A DNA stretch of 64,000 nt from Bacteroidota bacterium (GTDB lineage Bacteria > Bacteroidota > Bacteroidia > NS11-12g > UBA955): positions 1 to 64,000 of the forward strand of contig JAURFW010000005.1 of the NCBI GenBank assembly GCA_030834125.1. Reading direction: 5' to 3'. The position numbers and the translations under genes are program-made. Of this stretch, positions 16,697 to 25,280 are shown in pieces; position 1 is the stretch's first letter; the number at the start of each line of letters is the position of its first letter. Below the pieces are notes generated by a model that was not told where the DNA came from, did not search any database, and saw only the letters and a program-made list of their open reading frames with translations.

Positions 16697-18286
16697 ATGA
16701 AAAGAAGATCATTTTTAAAGGCAGCATCTGCAACCACTGTTATTCCTGTTGCGTTGAATGGAATGCAATTGAGGTCTATTAATCAGAGTTCATTATTAAA
16801 AGCATTAGGTAAAAGAGGTGCAAGTGATAAGGTATTAGTAATTATACAACTTAATGGAGGAAATGACGGTTTGAATACTCTTCTTCCTTTAGATCAATAC
16901 AGCAACTTAAGTAAGGCGCGATCTAATGTGCTTATCCCTGAATCAAATGCTCTAAAGCTAAATGATCACTCTGAAATAGGTTTCCACCCGAAGATGTCAG
17001 GTATTAATAATGTATACAACAAAAAGAAGTTGAACATTATCCAATCTGTTGGCTATCCTCAACCCAATTTTTCACATTTTAGATCTACAGATATATGGAT
17101 GAGTGCTTCCGATAGCAATCAGGTTTTAACTACTGGATGGATGGGACGTTATTTAAATGGGCAATATCCAAACTACCCTGATAATTATCCAAATTCTACC
17201 TATCCAGATCCTTTGGCTATACAAATAGGACCATTAGTCTCTTTGTCGTTCATGGGGCCAAATACGAGTATGGGGATGGCCATTACAGATCCGAGTAAAT
17301 TTTACGAGTTATTAGATAATTCAAGCGGCTCTGTTCCATCTACTCCGGCGGGCGAGGAATTGGCATACATTAGAATGTTAGCACAACAAACTAATGAGTA
17401 CGCCGATGTTATTAAAGCGGCAGCAACATTGGGAAGTAATAAGTCTACAAAATATCCTGTTAATACGGGAAGAAACTCATTATCAGAACAGCTAAAAATA
17501 GTCGCTCAATTAATCTCTGGTGGTCTTTCTACACGAGTATATATGGTTAGCCTCGGTGGATTTGATACACACAGTGCACAAACTGATTCTACTGACACCT
17601 CAATGGGTACACACGCGGATTTGTTAGAGCATTTAAGTGCTTCTATAGAGGCGTTTCAAGATGATCTTGAGCTTTTAGGTGTAAGCGAAAAGGTTACCGG
17701 AATGACATTTAGTGAATTTGGTAGACGTATTCAGAGTAATGCCTCAGGCGGTACCGATCATGGTGCCGCGGCGCCAATGTTTGTCTTTGGAGATGCTATA
17801 CAGCCTGGTGTTATTGGTAATAACCCAAGTGTACCATCAACCACTACGGTTGAAGATAATGTCCCTATGCAGTTTGATTTTAGGCGAGTATATGCTTCAG
17901 TTTTAAAAGATTGGTTTGAGTTGACCGATGCAGAGGTAAAAGGGATCCTTGGTTCAGATTTCAACACTTTACCGATATTTAAAAATAATATTAGCGGTAT
18001 TGATGATTTGGCTGAATTTATGACCCAAATATCATTGAGAAATGTATATCCAAACCCTGCAAAAGAAAGAGCAACTGTCTCATTTACAACAGACGGTGGA
18101 GGCCACTTGAGTCTAGTGCTTTACGATGCCATGGGAAATCAAGTTCATACTTTTTTCAATAAGAGTTTTTCGGTGGGAACTTTTGAACACGAGTTAGATT
18201 TACACGGTTTAAGGCCGGGAAATTATATTCTACAACTGCATTCAGATATGAAAAGCTGTACGCAAACTTTGCAAATTTTGAATTAA
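16697..18286 (+). CDS. DUF1501 family protein with Tat-like signal and T9SS sorting domain
   Basis: The product has 529 residues. The N-terminus KRRSFLKAASATTVIPVAL is a twin-arginine type signal. The body is DUF1501 (sulfatase/alkaline phosphatase superfamily-like): VIIQLNGGNDGLNTLLP, a GFHPKM block, LGGFDTHSAQ, MTFSEFGRR and GTDHGAAAPMFV. From about residue 450 a type IX secretion sorting domain follows (NVYPNPAKERATVSF through LRPGNYILQL). It thus appears to cross the inner membrane by Tat and the outer membrane by T9SS. Co-transcribed with the DUF1800 gene. A metal-dependent hydrolase fold is inferred from the family. Confidence 0.88.
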   Translation: MKRRSFLKAASATTVIPVALNGMQLRSINQSSLLKALGKRGASDKVLVIIQLNGGNDGLNTLLPLDQYSNLSKARSNVLIPESNALKLNDHSEIGFHPKMSGINNVYNKKKLNIIQSVGYPQPNFSHFRSTDIWMSASDSNQVLTTGWMGRYLNGQYPNYPDNYPNSTYPDPLAIQIGPLVSLSFMGPNTSMGMAITDPSKFYELLDNSSGSVPSTPAGEELAYIRMLAQQTNEYADVIKAAATLGSNKSTKYPVNTGRNSLSEQLKIVAQLISGGLSTRVYMVSLGGFDTHSAQTDSTDTSMGTHADLLEHLSASIEAFQDDLELLGVSEKVTGMTFSEFGRRIQSNASGGTDHGAAAPMFVFGDAIQPGVIGNNPSVPSTTTVEDNVPMQFDFRRVYASVLKDWFELTDAEVKGILGSDFNTLPIFKNNISGIDDLAEFMTQISLRNVYPNPAKERATVSFTTDGGGHLSLVLYDAMGNQVHTFFNKSFSVGTFEHELDLHGLRPGNYILQLHSDMKSCTQTLQILN

Positions 18287-18309
18287 TTTCAAAAAAAATA
18301 TCTGGAGTG

Positions 18310-18340
18310 TTGGATTGATTGGTTTTACTTGTTATTTTTG
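18310..18340 (+). promoter_or_regulatory. Promoter of tRNA-Gln (TTG ... TATTTTTG)
   Basis: TATTTTTG at 18333-18340 matches the Bacteroidota -7 box TAnnTTTG exactly. A TTG at 18310-18312 lies 20 bases upstream. The tRNA 5' end is 12 bases after the box. Confidence 0.65.
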
Positions 18341-18352
18341 CACTCCCAAAAT

Positions 18353-18425
18353 TGTCCGATGGTGTAACTGGCAACACGTCTGATTTTGGTTCAGAAGAGT
18401 CTAGGTTCGAGCCCTAGTCGGACAA
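18353..18425 (+). tRNA. tRNA-Gln (TTG anticodon)
   Basis: The acceptor is TGTCCGA/TCGGACA, the anticodon stem TCTGA/TCAGA with loop TTTTGGT giving TTG, and the T-arm CTAGG/CCTAG with TTCGAGC. The D-loop has GG. CCA is not encoded. It sits just upstream of prs and may be transcribed with it. Confidence 0.95.
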
Positions 18426-18479
18426 CAAAAGTGATTTGATGATATCCGGTACAGTGCCGTGAGACAGTAGAATCTTATT

Positions 18480-19463
18480 ATGACATCTTTAATACATCCA
18501 GTAAAAATCTTTGGCGGATCTGCCTCAGTTGAATTAACAAAATCTATTTGTGACTATTACGGAACTATTCCTGGGGATCTCCTAGTGAGTCGTTTTAGCG
18601 ATGGTGAATTTCAACCTAACTTTCAAGAAAGTGTTCGTGGTTGTGATTTATTTATTGTGCAATCAACATTTCCCAGTAGTGATAACTTAATGGAGTTATT
18701 GATGGCAATCGATGCTGCCAAAAGAGCAAGTGCAAATTACATTACAGCAGTAATACCATATTATGGTTTTGCTCGTCAAGATAGAAAGGACAAACCAAGA
18801 GTTTCTATTGCTTCTAAGTTAGTTGCTGATTTGTTGAGTACTGCGGGTGCTGATCGCGTAATGACTATGGAATTGCACGCACCTCAAATTCAAGGATTCT
18901 TCAATGTTCCCGTAGATCACCTTGAAAGTTCAATCATATTTGTCCCGTATATTCAAACTTTAAGTCAAGAAAATTTAGTAATTGCAGCTCCAGACGTGGG
19001 AGCATCTAACCGAATTCGCGAGGTTGCAAAAGTTTTGAATCTTCCAATGGTAATATGTGACAAAGAGCGTAAAAAAGCTAATGAGATTGCTAACATGACT
19101 GTAATTGGTGATGTAGATGGTAAGGATGTTGTATTGATAGATGACATAATTGATACAGGTGGAACTTTATGCAAGGCGGCTCAAATGTTAACCGAGAAAG
19201 GCGCAAAAACTGTAAGAGCGCTATGTTGTCATCCTGTGTTAAGTGGAAAGGCATACGAAAACATTGAGAATTCTATTTTGACGGAATTAGTTGTTACAGA
19301 TTCCATTCCACTAAAAAAGCATACAGATAAAATTAAGGTCCTGTCGGTTGCTCCGTTATTTGCAAGAGCAATAAGAAATGTACATGAGCATGGTAGTATT
19401 AGTTCATTGTATAAGCAGGTTTTAAACTCACAAACGAGTTTAGATCTTCGTCAAATCAAGTAA
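18480..19463 (+). CDS. prs: Ribose-phosphate pyrophosphokinase
   Basis: Makes PRPP from ribose 5-phosphate and ATP in the cytoplasm, feeding nucleotide, His, Trp and NAD synthesis. The 327 residues have the family's usual length. Visible motifs are FSDGEFQPNF near the N-terminus, the ATP-binding ARQDRKDKPR loop, MELHAPQIQGFF and the PRPP loop VLIDDIIDTGGT. It follows tRNA-Gln by 54 bases and precedes rplY by 17, a prs-rplY order seen in many bacteria. Confidence 0.97.
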   Translation: MTSLIHPVKIFGGSASVELTKSICDYYGTIPGDLLVSRFSDGEFQPNFQESVRGCDLFIVQSTFPSSDNLMELLMAIDAAKRASANYITAVIPYYGFARQDRKDKPRVSIASKLVADLLSTAGADRVMTMELHAPQIQGFFNVPVDHLESSIIFVPYIQTLSQENLVIAAPDVGASNRIREVAKVLNLPMVICDKERKKANEIANMTVIGDVDGKDVVLIDDIIDTGGTLCKAAQMLTEKGAKTVRALCCHPVLSGKAYENIENSILTELVVTDSIPLKKHTDKIKVLSVAPLFARAIRNVHEHGSISSLYKQVLNSQTSLDLRQIK

Positions 19464-19480
19464 AAAATTATAAGTAGAAT

Positions 19481-20071
19481 ATGAAAACCATTTTATTAAA
19501 AGGAGAAAAGCGCGCGGAAGTAGGTACTCGCAGCTCCAAAGAAATTAGAAGAAAAGGACAAGTTCCTTGTGTGATGTACAGTGAAGGAAAGGAAGGTACA
19601 CACTTCGCAATTTATCAAGCAGATTTTAAAAAGTTAGTTTATACTCAAAACGCGTATAAAGTAAAATTGGATATCGAAGGTGAAATGCATGATGCTGTAT
19701 TACAAGATATTCAGTTTCACCCTGTATCTGAAATGATTATTCACGCTGATTTCTTATCAGTTTTTGACGACAAACCTGTTGTAATGGAAGTTCCAATCAA
19801 TGTGGTTGGAAATTCTCCAGGAGTACGTGCGGGTGGTAATTTAGTGAAGAAAATCAACCGCTTAAAGTTGAAAGGTTTATTGAAAGATATGCCTGATTAT
19901 GTGGATGTAGAGATCAGCAAACTTGAAATTGGCCAGAGTGCAAAAGTTCGTGATATCAATGTTGATAATATTGAGATTATGGATGCACCAGCAAACGCTA
20001 TTGTATCTGTTAAAACTACTCGTGCTCTTATGCAGGCAGCAGCAGCTGAAGCAAAAGAAGATAATAAGTAA
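19481..20071 (+). CDS. rplY: 50S ribosomal protein L25/general stress protein Ctc
   Basis: 5S rRNA-binding protein of the large subunit. The 196 residues include the L25 domain (about 1-92; KEIRRKGQVPCVMY is typical) and the longer C-terminal TL5-type beta domain (PINVVGNSPGVRAGG). The tail is Ala-rich and charged. It is co-transcribed with prs and ends 21 bases before a strong terminator. Confidence 0.96.
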   Translation: MKTILLKGEKRAEVGTRSSKEIRRKGQVPCVMYSEGKEGTHFAIYQADFKKLVYTQNAYKVKLDIEGEMHDAVLQDIQFHPVSEMIIHADFLSVFDDKPVVMEVPINVVGNSPGVRAGGNLVKKINRLKLKGLLKDMPDYVDVEISKLEIGQSAKVRDINVDNIEIMDAPANAIVSVKTTRALMQAAAAEAKEDNK

Positions 20072-20076
20072 TTTTA

Positions 20077-20676
20077 TCAATTATATTTTCCCAAAGGCTT
20101 CCTTCGGGAAGCCTTTTTTATTTCCTTTTTCCATTCCAACAGTCCAAAAATGGCGAGGAATATGAAAACTAAGTAAAGTACTGCAGTAATAGGCTGGTCT
20201 CCTAGAAAGAACATTGGAACGTAAATTACGTCAGCTAAAATCCATAGAAACCAACTCTCATACCATCTTTTTGCCTGCATAAAAAGCGCTGTTAAACTTA
20301 ATATAGTAAGAAATACATCAATAAGAGGATACCTGGCATCTAAGTAAATATTGGTGTAAATATTATACCAAACTGTGTAGCCTATTACAAAAGTTAGTGC
20401 TAGCCATATAATTGAAGAATAAGGTGTTTTTTGAATAGGGATTTCCTTTTTATCCGTTTGTGGCATCGACCAATACCACCATCCATAACTCTGAAAAATA
20501 AAGAATGCCGTTTGCAAAAAGGATTCGGAGTAAAATCGGTTTTGATAAAATACCCAACCATATAATACCGATGCAGTCATACTTATAGGCCAGTTTAAAA
20601 CTTTATTTTTGGCTGCCAGCCAAACGCACCACAATGATAGTAGGGCTGCGATTATTTCTTCAGGACTATAATTCAA
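20077..20676 (-). CDS. pnuC: Nicotinamide riboside transporter PnuC family
   Basis: An inner-membrane carrier of the PnuC family that brings in nicotinamide riboside or a related vitamin precursor. The 199 residues have about seven membrane helices, with NWPISMTASVLYGWVFYQ and YGWWYW typical of the family and WLWILADVIYVPMFF-like sequence (SWFLWILADVIYVP) in the C-terminal half. The start must be a TTG at 20676, as no upstream ATG fits; a TATTTTTG promoter box lies 18 bases before it. Its last codons contain the rplY terminator hairpin, a convergent arrangement. The exact substrate is uncertain. Confidence 0.88.
   Translation of the reverse strand: MNYSPEEIIAALLSLWCVWLAAKNKVLNWPISMTASVLYGWVFYQNRFYSESFLQTAFFIFQSYGWWYWSMPQTDKKEIPIQKTPYSSIIWLALTFVIGYTVWYNIYTNIYLDARYPLIDVFLTILSLTALFMQAKRWYESWFLWILADVIYVPMFFLGDQPITAVLYLVFIFLAIFGLLEWKKEIKKASRRKPLGKYN
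20093..20119. terminator. Terminator shared by rplY and pnuC
   Basis: The stem AAAGGCTTCC/GGAAGCCTTT with a TTCG tetraloop is followed by a T run on the plus strand. On the minus strand it lies inside the last codons of pnuC, so it is strictly the rplY terminator, possibly bidirectional. Confidence 0.85.
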
Positions 20677-20694
20677 AAGGATAAATTATCAGCA

Positions 20695-20702
20695 CAAAAA
20701 TA
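20695..20702 (-). promoter_or_regulatory. -7 box of pnuC (TATTTTTG)
   Basis: Exact match to TAnnTTTG on the minus strand, 18 bases before the TTG start of pnuC. Confidence 0.5.
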
Positions 20703-20723
20703 TATGCTTCTATAGAAATACCA

Positions 20724-20754
20724 TTGTTGAGCAAACGAAGTTTCTCTAAATTTG
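20724..20754 (+). promoter_or_regulatory. Superoxide dismutase promoter (TTG ... TAAATTTG)
   Basis: TAAATTTG at 20747-20754 matches TAnnTTTG. TTG at 20724-20726 is 20 bases upstream. The start codon is 21 bases after the box, which rules out the upstream TTG at 20752 as translation start. Confidence 0.6.
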
Positions 20755-20775
20755 TTATTATTAAAACCAAAAATT

Positions 20776-21381
20776 ATGTTTGAATTACCAAAATTATCCT
20801 ACGAATTGGGAGCGTTAGAGCCCCATATTGATGCAAAAACCATGGAAATACATCATGGTAAACACCATAATGCATATGTTACTAACCTAAATAAGGCCAT
20901 TGAAGGAACAGGTTTAGAAGGTAAATCTATTGAGGAATTGATGGGCTCTATTAGTTCACATACAGCAGCTATCAGAAATAATGGTGGTGGACATTTTAAT
21001 CACTCTTTATTTTGGTCAATTATGGGCCCAAATAAAGGAGGAGAACCAACAGGTAATTTAGCCGCTGCAATCAATCAAGCATTCGGTTCATTTGATGAAT
21101 TTAAAACTCAGTTTGCCCAAGCTGCGGCTACTCGTTTTGGAAGTGGTTGGGCTTGGTTAGTAGTCCATGATAATAACTTAGTTGTAACCTCTACACCAAA
21201 CCAAGATAATCCAATGATGGATATTGCGGAAGTTAAAGGAACTCCAATTCTTGGTTTGGATGTTTGGGAGCATGCATATTACCTAAATTACCAAAACCGT
21301 CGCCCCGACTATATTTCTTCTTTTTGGAATGTAGTTGATTGGGATGCTGTTTCTGCTAGATTTGCAGAAGCAACAAAATAA
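20776..21381 (+). CDS. Superoxide dismutase (Fe/Mn family)
   Basis: Converts superoxide to hydrogen peroxide and oxygen, in the cytoplasm as no signal peptide is present. The 201 residues start [19 protein letters not shown]. Metal ligands are visible as His27 in EIHHGKHH, the His in HFNHSLFW, and the Asp and His in [18 protein letters not shown] follows the usual pattern. Fe versus Mn use cannot be settled from these motifs. ATG 20776 fits both homolog length and the promoter. It is monocistronic with its own terminator. Confidence 0.96.
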   Translation: MFELPKLSYELGALEPHIDAKTMEIHHGKHHNAYVTNLNKAIEGTGLEGKSIEELMGSISSHTAAIRNNGGGHFNHSLFWSIMGPNKGGEPTGNLAAAINQAFGSFDEFKTQFAQAAATRFGSGWAWLVVHDNNLVVTSTPNQDNPMMDIAEVKGTPILGLDVWEHAYYLNYQNRRPDYISSFWNVVDWDAVSARFAEATK

Positions 21382-21401
21382 ATTAAGATTACTTATAAGT
21401 T

Positions 21402-21433
21402 AAAAAGAGCAGATCAAACGGTCTGCTTTTTTT
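21402..21433 (+). terminator. Terminator after superoxide dismutase
   Basis: The stem AGCAGA/TCTGCT, flanked by A and T runs, forms an 8-base loop hairpin ending in seven Ts. It also ends 2 bases before the convergent minus-strand gene and can serve both directions. Confidence 0.8.
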
Positions 21434-21434
21434 A

Positions 21435-22058
21435 TTAATTAGAGGTATAAAATTCAGTCTTTTCAGTTGTGTGGCTTCTTACAGCATCAGCCCGCAACAA
21501 ATCAACTAAAATCCGAGAAACTCTTCTTCTTCCCAAGTTGAATTTTTTACAAATATCAAAAAGTGTTGTCTTTTCTCTATTCCCTATAAATTGAAGGATG
21601 TTTTGCTCAAGTTTACCTATAGTTAGTTTTACTTCTGCTTCTCGGCGTTTCATAAAATCTACTGTAGTTTTAGAAGCTAAAATACATTTGTCCTCTACTC
21701 TAACATAAACCCACCATTTATCATCTTCTCCATGCGAGTAATATGGCTTTTGGTCTCCTTCGGAAATTGTTACCTGAATTATAGATTTTCCTTCAAGTAT
21801 AAATTCTTCAACTGAAAAACTAACCTCCGGCCTGCAATGAAAACCCGCTGCAAGTTCAAGCATGTGAATTTCATCTTCATATTTGATTCCACATATACTT
21901 CCATTATCCCTCACTCCAATTAGCAAGATTCCACCCTTAGTATTGGCAAAACTTACCATGGATTTAGCAATTTTTCTCGGGTTTTGGATGGTTTGTTTAA
22001 AATCTAATGTTAATCCTTCTCCCTCAGCAATCAAGTTTTTGATGGGGTGGATTTTCAT
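21435..22058 (-). CDS. AlbA_2/Schlafen-domain putative nucleic-acid-binding protein
   Basis: The 207-residue product opens with the AlbA_2 (divergent AAA-4/Schlafen) pattern: LTLDFKQTI, SMVSFANTKGGILLIGVRDNG and CGI. A ligand-like KPYYSHGEDDKWWVYVRVEDK block follows. The C-terminal third (about 140-205) looks like a winged helix (KTTLFDICKKFNLGRRRVSRILVDLLRA). Family members are thought to bind RNA or DNA; no specific role is known. Its start overlaps the stop of the M16 protease gene by 4 bases, so the two are one operon. Confidence 0.85.
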   Translation of the reverse strand: MKIHPIKNLIAEGEGLTLDFKQTIQNPRKIAKSMVSFANTKGGILLIGVRDNGSICGIKYEDEIHMLELAAGFHCRPEVSFSVEEFILEGKSIIQVTISEGDQKPYYSHGEDDKWWVYVRVEDKCILASKTTVDFMKRREAEVKLTIGKLEQNILQFIGNREKTTLFDICKKFNLGRRRVSRILVDLLRADAVRSHTTEKTEFYTSN

Positions 22059-23296
22059 GGTTCAGGAAAATAAATAAGCTCACTAAAATTTTCAAAATGG
22101 AAAATTTCATTAGCAGCTTCTAATACTTGTTCAGCGGTAATATTTTCAATTTTTGAAATAGTTTCAACAATACTATTTGCATGACCATATTTAACTATTC
22201 CTTTGCCAATATGCAGTAATAGGCCAGTTCTAGATTCACTGCTGATTATTAAATTACCCGCTATTTGATTTTTTGCTTGCTGTAATTGAAGCTTACCAAG
22301 CTTATTAGTTTTTAATTTTTGAAGCTCTTTTCGTATTAGTTGAAAAGACCTTTTCAAATAACGTTCCTCACAACTTAAATAACAATGAAATAATCCAGTA
22401 TCTGAAAAAGCTGAATATCCGCTTTCAATGTGGTAGGTAAAACCATACTTTTCTCGAATTCCTAGGTTCAATCTGCTGTTCATACCGGGACCACCCAATA
22501 AGTTATTTAATAAAATCATCGGGTATCTCATTTCATGTGTATCTGTATAACATGGAATACCCATTATTCCATAAGATTGGGTAAAGTCCGATGGTTTCTC
22601 AACTCTTTTAGGTGAATATTTTATAGATTGGTAATTGTGGTTTTTTATTAATCCGGGAAGTTTGATATCAGACATGAATTTATTCAAAGCTTCAACTGTT
22701 CTATTGAGTGAAACATTCCCAACAACAACAAAAACAGTATTATCAGCGGTATAATTGTTTTGTACAAAATCTTTTAGGTTTCCCGCATTTATTTGAGATA
22801 TAGATTTTTCAGACCCAAGAATATTATGGGCCAAGGGGTGGTTCTCAAATACCATTTCTTGAAATTCATCGTAAATGTTTTCATCGGGATTATCAAGATA
22901 CATATTGATTTCATCCTTGATAACAGTTTTTTCTTTCTGAATTTCTGCTTCTGGAAATGAGGATCGAAATGTAATATCAACTAAAATATCAACGGCGCGT
23001 TGGAAGTGCTTCTTTTGAACCGTCGCATAAACAGATGTTAGCTCCTTGGTGGTAAAAGCATTTAATTCCCCACCAACATTTTCTAAGTGATTTAAAACAT
23101 GTACAGTTTTACGCTTGTGGGTCCCTTTGAATAACATGTGTTCAAGGAAATGTGCAATTCCCTCAATGGAGCCATCATCCCGACTTCCCGAGTTTACAAC
23201 AAATCCGCAATGAACGAGTAATGTAGAGCTAACCTTTAAGTGGGCAACACGTAAACCATTGTTTAAAGTAACCAAATGATAATCGTTGTTCCCCAT
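22055..23296 (-). CDS. M16 family zinc metallopeptidase
   Basis: Insulinase/pitrilysin-type peptidase of about 413 residues. The inverted zinc motif is intact as HFLEH (His, Glu and His at about residues 49-53), with the distal Glu expected in TVIKDEINMYLDNP. The C-terminal half is the inactive M16 domain (GGPGMNSRLNLGIREKYGFTYHIES). No signal peptide, so cytoplasmic or periplasmic by another route; single-domain pairs are usual in M16B enzymes. The ATG at 23302 lies one base after the promoter box, so the next ATG (23296) is the likelier start. It is co-transcribed with the AlbA_2 gene. Confidence 0.93.
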   Translation of the reverse strand: MGNNDYHLVTLNNGLRVAHLKVSSTLLVHCGFVVNSGSRDDGSIEGIAHFLEHMLFKGTHKRKTVHVLNHLENVGGELNAFTTKELTSVYATVQKKHFQRAVDILVDITFRSSFPEAEIQKEKTVIKDEINMYLDNPDENIYDEFQEMVFENHPLAHNILGSEKSISQINAGNLKDFVQNNYTADNTVFVVVGNVSLNRTVEALNKFMSDIKLPGLIKNHNYQSIKYSPKRVEKPSDFTQSYGIMGIPCYTDTHEMRYPMILLNNLLGGPGMNSRLNLGIREKYGFTYHIESGYSAFSDTGLFHCYLSCEERYLKRSFQLIRKELQKLKTNKLGKLQLQQAKNQIAGNLIISSESRTGLLLHIGKGIVKYGHANSIVETISKIENITAEQVLEAANEIFHFENFSELIYFPEP

Positions 23297-23303
23297 ATTC
23301 ATG

Positions 23304-23333
23304 CAAATTTACTTTAGGTATTCCGTATTTTTG
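23304..23333. promoter_or_regulatory. Back-to-back promoters in a 39-45 base divergent gap
   Basis: Minus strand: TAAATTTG at 23311-23304, directed at the M16 gene. Plus strand: TATTTTTG at 23326-23333, 8 bases before the ATG of the phosphatase gene. Both match TAnnTTTG. The two transcripts must start nearly at their start codons. Confidence 0.6.
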
Positions 23334-23341
23334 CATTAAAC

Positions 23342-24364
23342 ATGAGGATAGATAGTACAGATAATCTGATAACAAGGCTAAAATCAAAGGAGTTTTCGAA
23401 TATTTTTATTACCACTCATCATAAGCCTGATGGTGATGCAATGGGTTCTACCCTTGGTCTTTGGCACATTCTTAAAAATATGGGGTTTAATACTACAGTA
23501 ATTACACCTACGGATTATTCAGATAATTTGAGTTGGTTACCAGGTAATGATGGGGTGATTGACTTTACCATTAATCCCGAAAAAGTTAAACACCTTATTA
23601 AAGATTCTGACCTTATCTTTTGCTTGGATTTTAATAAGCTCTCTAGAATAAATGAACTCGGTGATTTGGTGTCTCAATCAAATACCCCAACTGTGTTAAT
23701 TGATCATCATCAGGACCCAGATGAATTTTACAATTATGCTTATTGGAACAATGAGTCGAGTAGCACTTGCGAGTTAGTTTATGAGTTTGGACTAAAGGCT
23801 TTTGGGAAGGATGTTTTCACAGTAGATGCTGTAAACTGTTTGTATACCGGGTTAATGACAGACACCGGTAATTTTCAATATGTTAATACAAAACCACAGA
23901 CACTCAGAATAGGAGCTGATTTAATAGAATTAGGAGCGCAGCATACGTTAATACACGAAAGAATTTACGATGTTTTTTCTATAAGTAGATCGAGGCTTTT
24001 TGGATATTGTTTGTATGAAAAACTAGAAGTTTTAGAAGATTGTCGGACAGCCTTAATTTATTTAAATGCTGAAGAATTGGAGAGATTCAATGTGGTTACC
24101 GGTGACACGGAAGGAATTGTGAATTTTGGATTAGGCTTGAAAGATATTGTTTTAAGTGTTCTTATAATTGACAGAACTGAGCGTGTAAAAATGAGTTTTA
24201 GAAGTAAGGGAAGTTTTGCGGTGAATAAGTATGCTGAAAAGTACTTCTCAGGGGGTGGGCATATTAATGCGGCTGGAGGAGCAAGTGAAGAACCATTAGA
24301 GGCCGTAGTTGCTAAGTTTAAATCGACAATAAAAGAGTATAAAGAAGAGTTACAAAGTGTATAA
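23342..24364 (+). CDS. DHH-family phosphoesterase, NrnA-like
   Basis: Probable oligoribonuclease/pAp phosphatase. The 340 residues include the DHH domain (HHKPDGDAMGS, then IDHHQDPDEF, and GLMTDTGNFQY) and a C-terminal DHHA1 domain (SFAVNKYAEKYFSGGGHINAAGG). All metal-binding Asp/His motifs are present. The family degrades short RNA oligos and recycles 3'-phosphoadenosine 5'-phosphate. It starts 8 bases after a promoter box and precedes the FKBP gene by 4 bases. Confidence 0.93.
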   Translation: MRIDSTDNLITRLKSKEFSNIFITTHHKPDGDAMGSTLGLWHILKNMGFNTTVITPTDYSDNLSWLPGNDGVIDFTINPEKVKHLIKDSDLIFCLDFNKLSRINELGDLVSQSNTPTVLIDHHQDPDEFYNYAYWNNESSSTCELVYEFGLKAFGKDVFTVDAVNCLYTGLMTDTGNFQYVNTKPQTLRIGADLIELGAQHTLIHERIYDVFSISRSRLFGYCLYEKLEVLEDCRTALIYLNAEELERFNVVTGDTEGIVNFGLGLKDIVLSVLIIDRTERVKMSFRSKGSFAVNKYAEKYFSGGGHINAAGGASEEPLEAVVAKFKSTIKEYKEELQSV

Positions 24365-24368
24365 TCTT

Positions 24369-25280
24369 ATGAAAAACAACAAGCTAAACATTTTTTTTGT
24401 AGTTGTAGTTATTGGTGTAGCCTTTGCCCTTATTTATAACAAATATTGGAATTATACGATTACTGAAAGTGGTTTAAAGTATAAGTTTATAAAAGGTAGG
24501 GCCCTTGATTCCACCCTTGATGATACCCACTATTGTTTGATTAATTATGTAATTATTGGTCCTGATGGTGATACAATCCAAAATTCTTATACTGCAGATA
24601 CTTCGGTAGAAGTTCCGTATCCCGCAAAACCAATTAATGAACTTACAGAGGCTTTGATGTTAGCATCAGAAGGAAGTAAGGTAGAAGTGGTTCTGTCTAC
24701 AGACAGTCTTAAGCAGAAAAATAGTGCAGATTATCGTGTTAAACTCTTGCCAGGTGGTAAAGAGGCGAAAATTATCTTTGAAGTAGAGAAGATCTATACT
24801 TTGCAGGATTATTATGAGTTTACTCAACAAAAGGTCAAAAAACGGAAGGAAATTGAAGATGCGGATATTAGAAAATACTGTGTTGCGCATAAAGAAAAAG
24901 GAGTGTGGTATTATGATTCATATTCAGGTATTTATTATAGATTAATTAGCGAAAATGCTCCTGATATATTAAATGATCATTACATGAATTATCCTCAAAT
25001 TGAAGAGGGAAAAAGTGTTTCGTTTGATATAGTGATTAATCGTTTAAATGGTGATTTAATAATAGACTCAAGACTTGAATCAAGAAAATATTTGGCTGAA
25101 TATGGCGGATTTATTAATCAAATCCCTGCAATGAATGAATTGCCATTTTTTGTTCCTAATGGTTCTGAGATGGAATGTATAATTCCTTCAAAATTTGGTT
25201 GGGGAGCAGAAGGTAGAATTGGTGTACCTTCGTATTCTCCGTTGTATGTTAAATTATTAAATGTTAAAGAAACAGAATGA
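24369..25280 (+). CDS. FKBP-type peptidyl-prolyl isomerase-like protein, membrane anchored
   Basis: About 303 residues. Residues 6-27 form a hydrophobic N-terminal anchor with no lipobox. The C-terminal half (from about 200) has the FKBP outline: FINQIPAMNELPFFVPNGSEM, then IPSKFGWGAEGRIGVPSYSPLYVKLLNV. An N-terminal, poorly preserved similar domain (residues 35-140) may be a second, degenerate FKBP unit. ATG 24369 was chosen over an in-frame GTG at 24357, which overlaps the phosphatase gene. Related Bacteroidota proteins include the gliding-associated GldI, but the assignment to that subgroup is not secure. Confidence 0.75.
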   Translation: MKNNKLNIFFVVVVIGVAFALIYNKYWNYTITESGLKYKFIKGRALDSTLDDTHYCLINYVIIGPDGDTIQNSYTADTSVEVPYPAKPINELTEALMLASEGSKVEVVLSTDSLKQKNSADYRVKLLPGGKEAKIIFEVEKIYTLQDYYEFTQQKVKKRKEIEDADIRKYCVAHKEKGVWYYDSYSGIYYRLISENAPDILNDHYMNYPQIEEGKSVSFDIVINRLNGDLIIDSRLESRKYLAEYGGFINQIPAMNELPFFVPNGSEMECIIPSKFGWGAEGRIGVPSYSPLYVKLLNVKETE

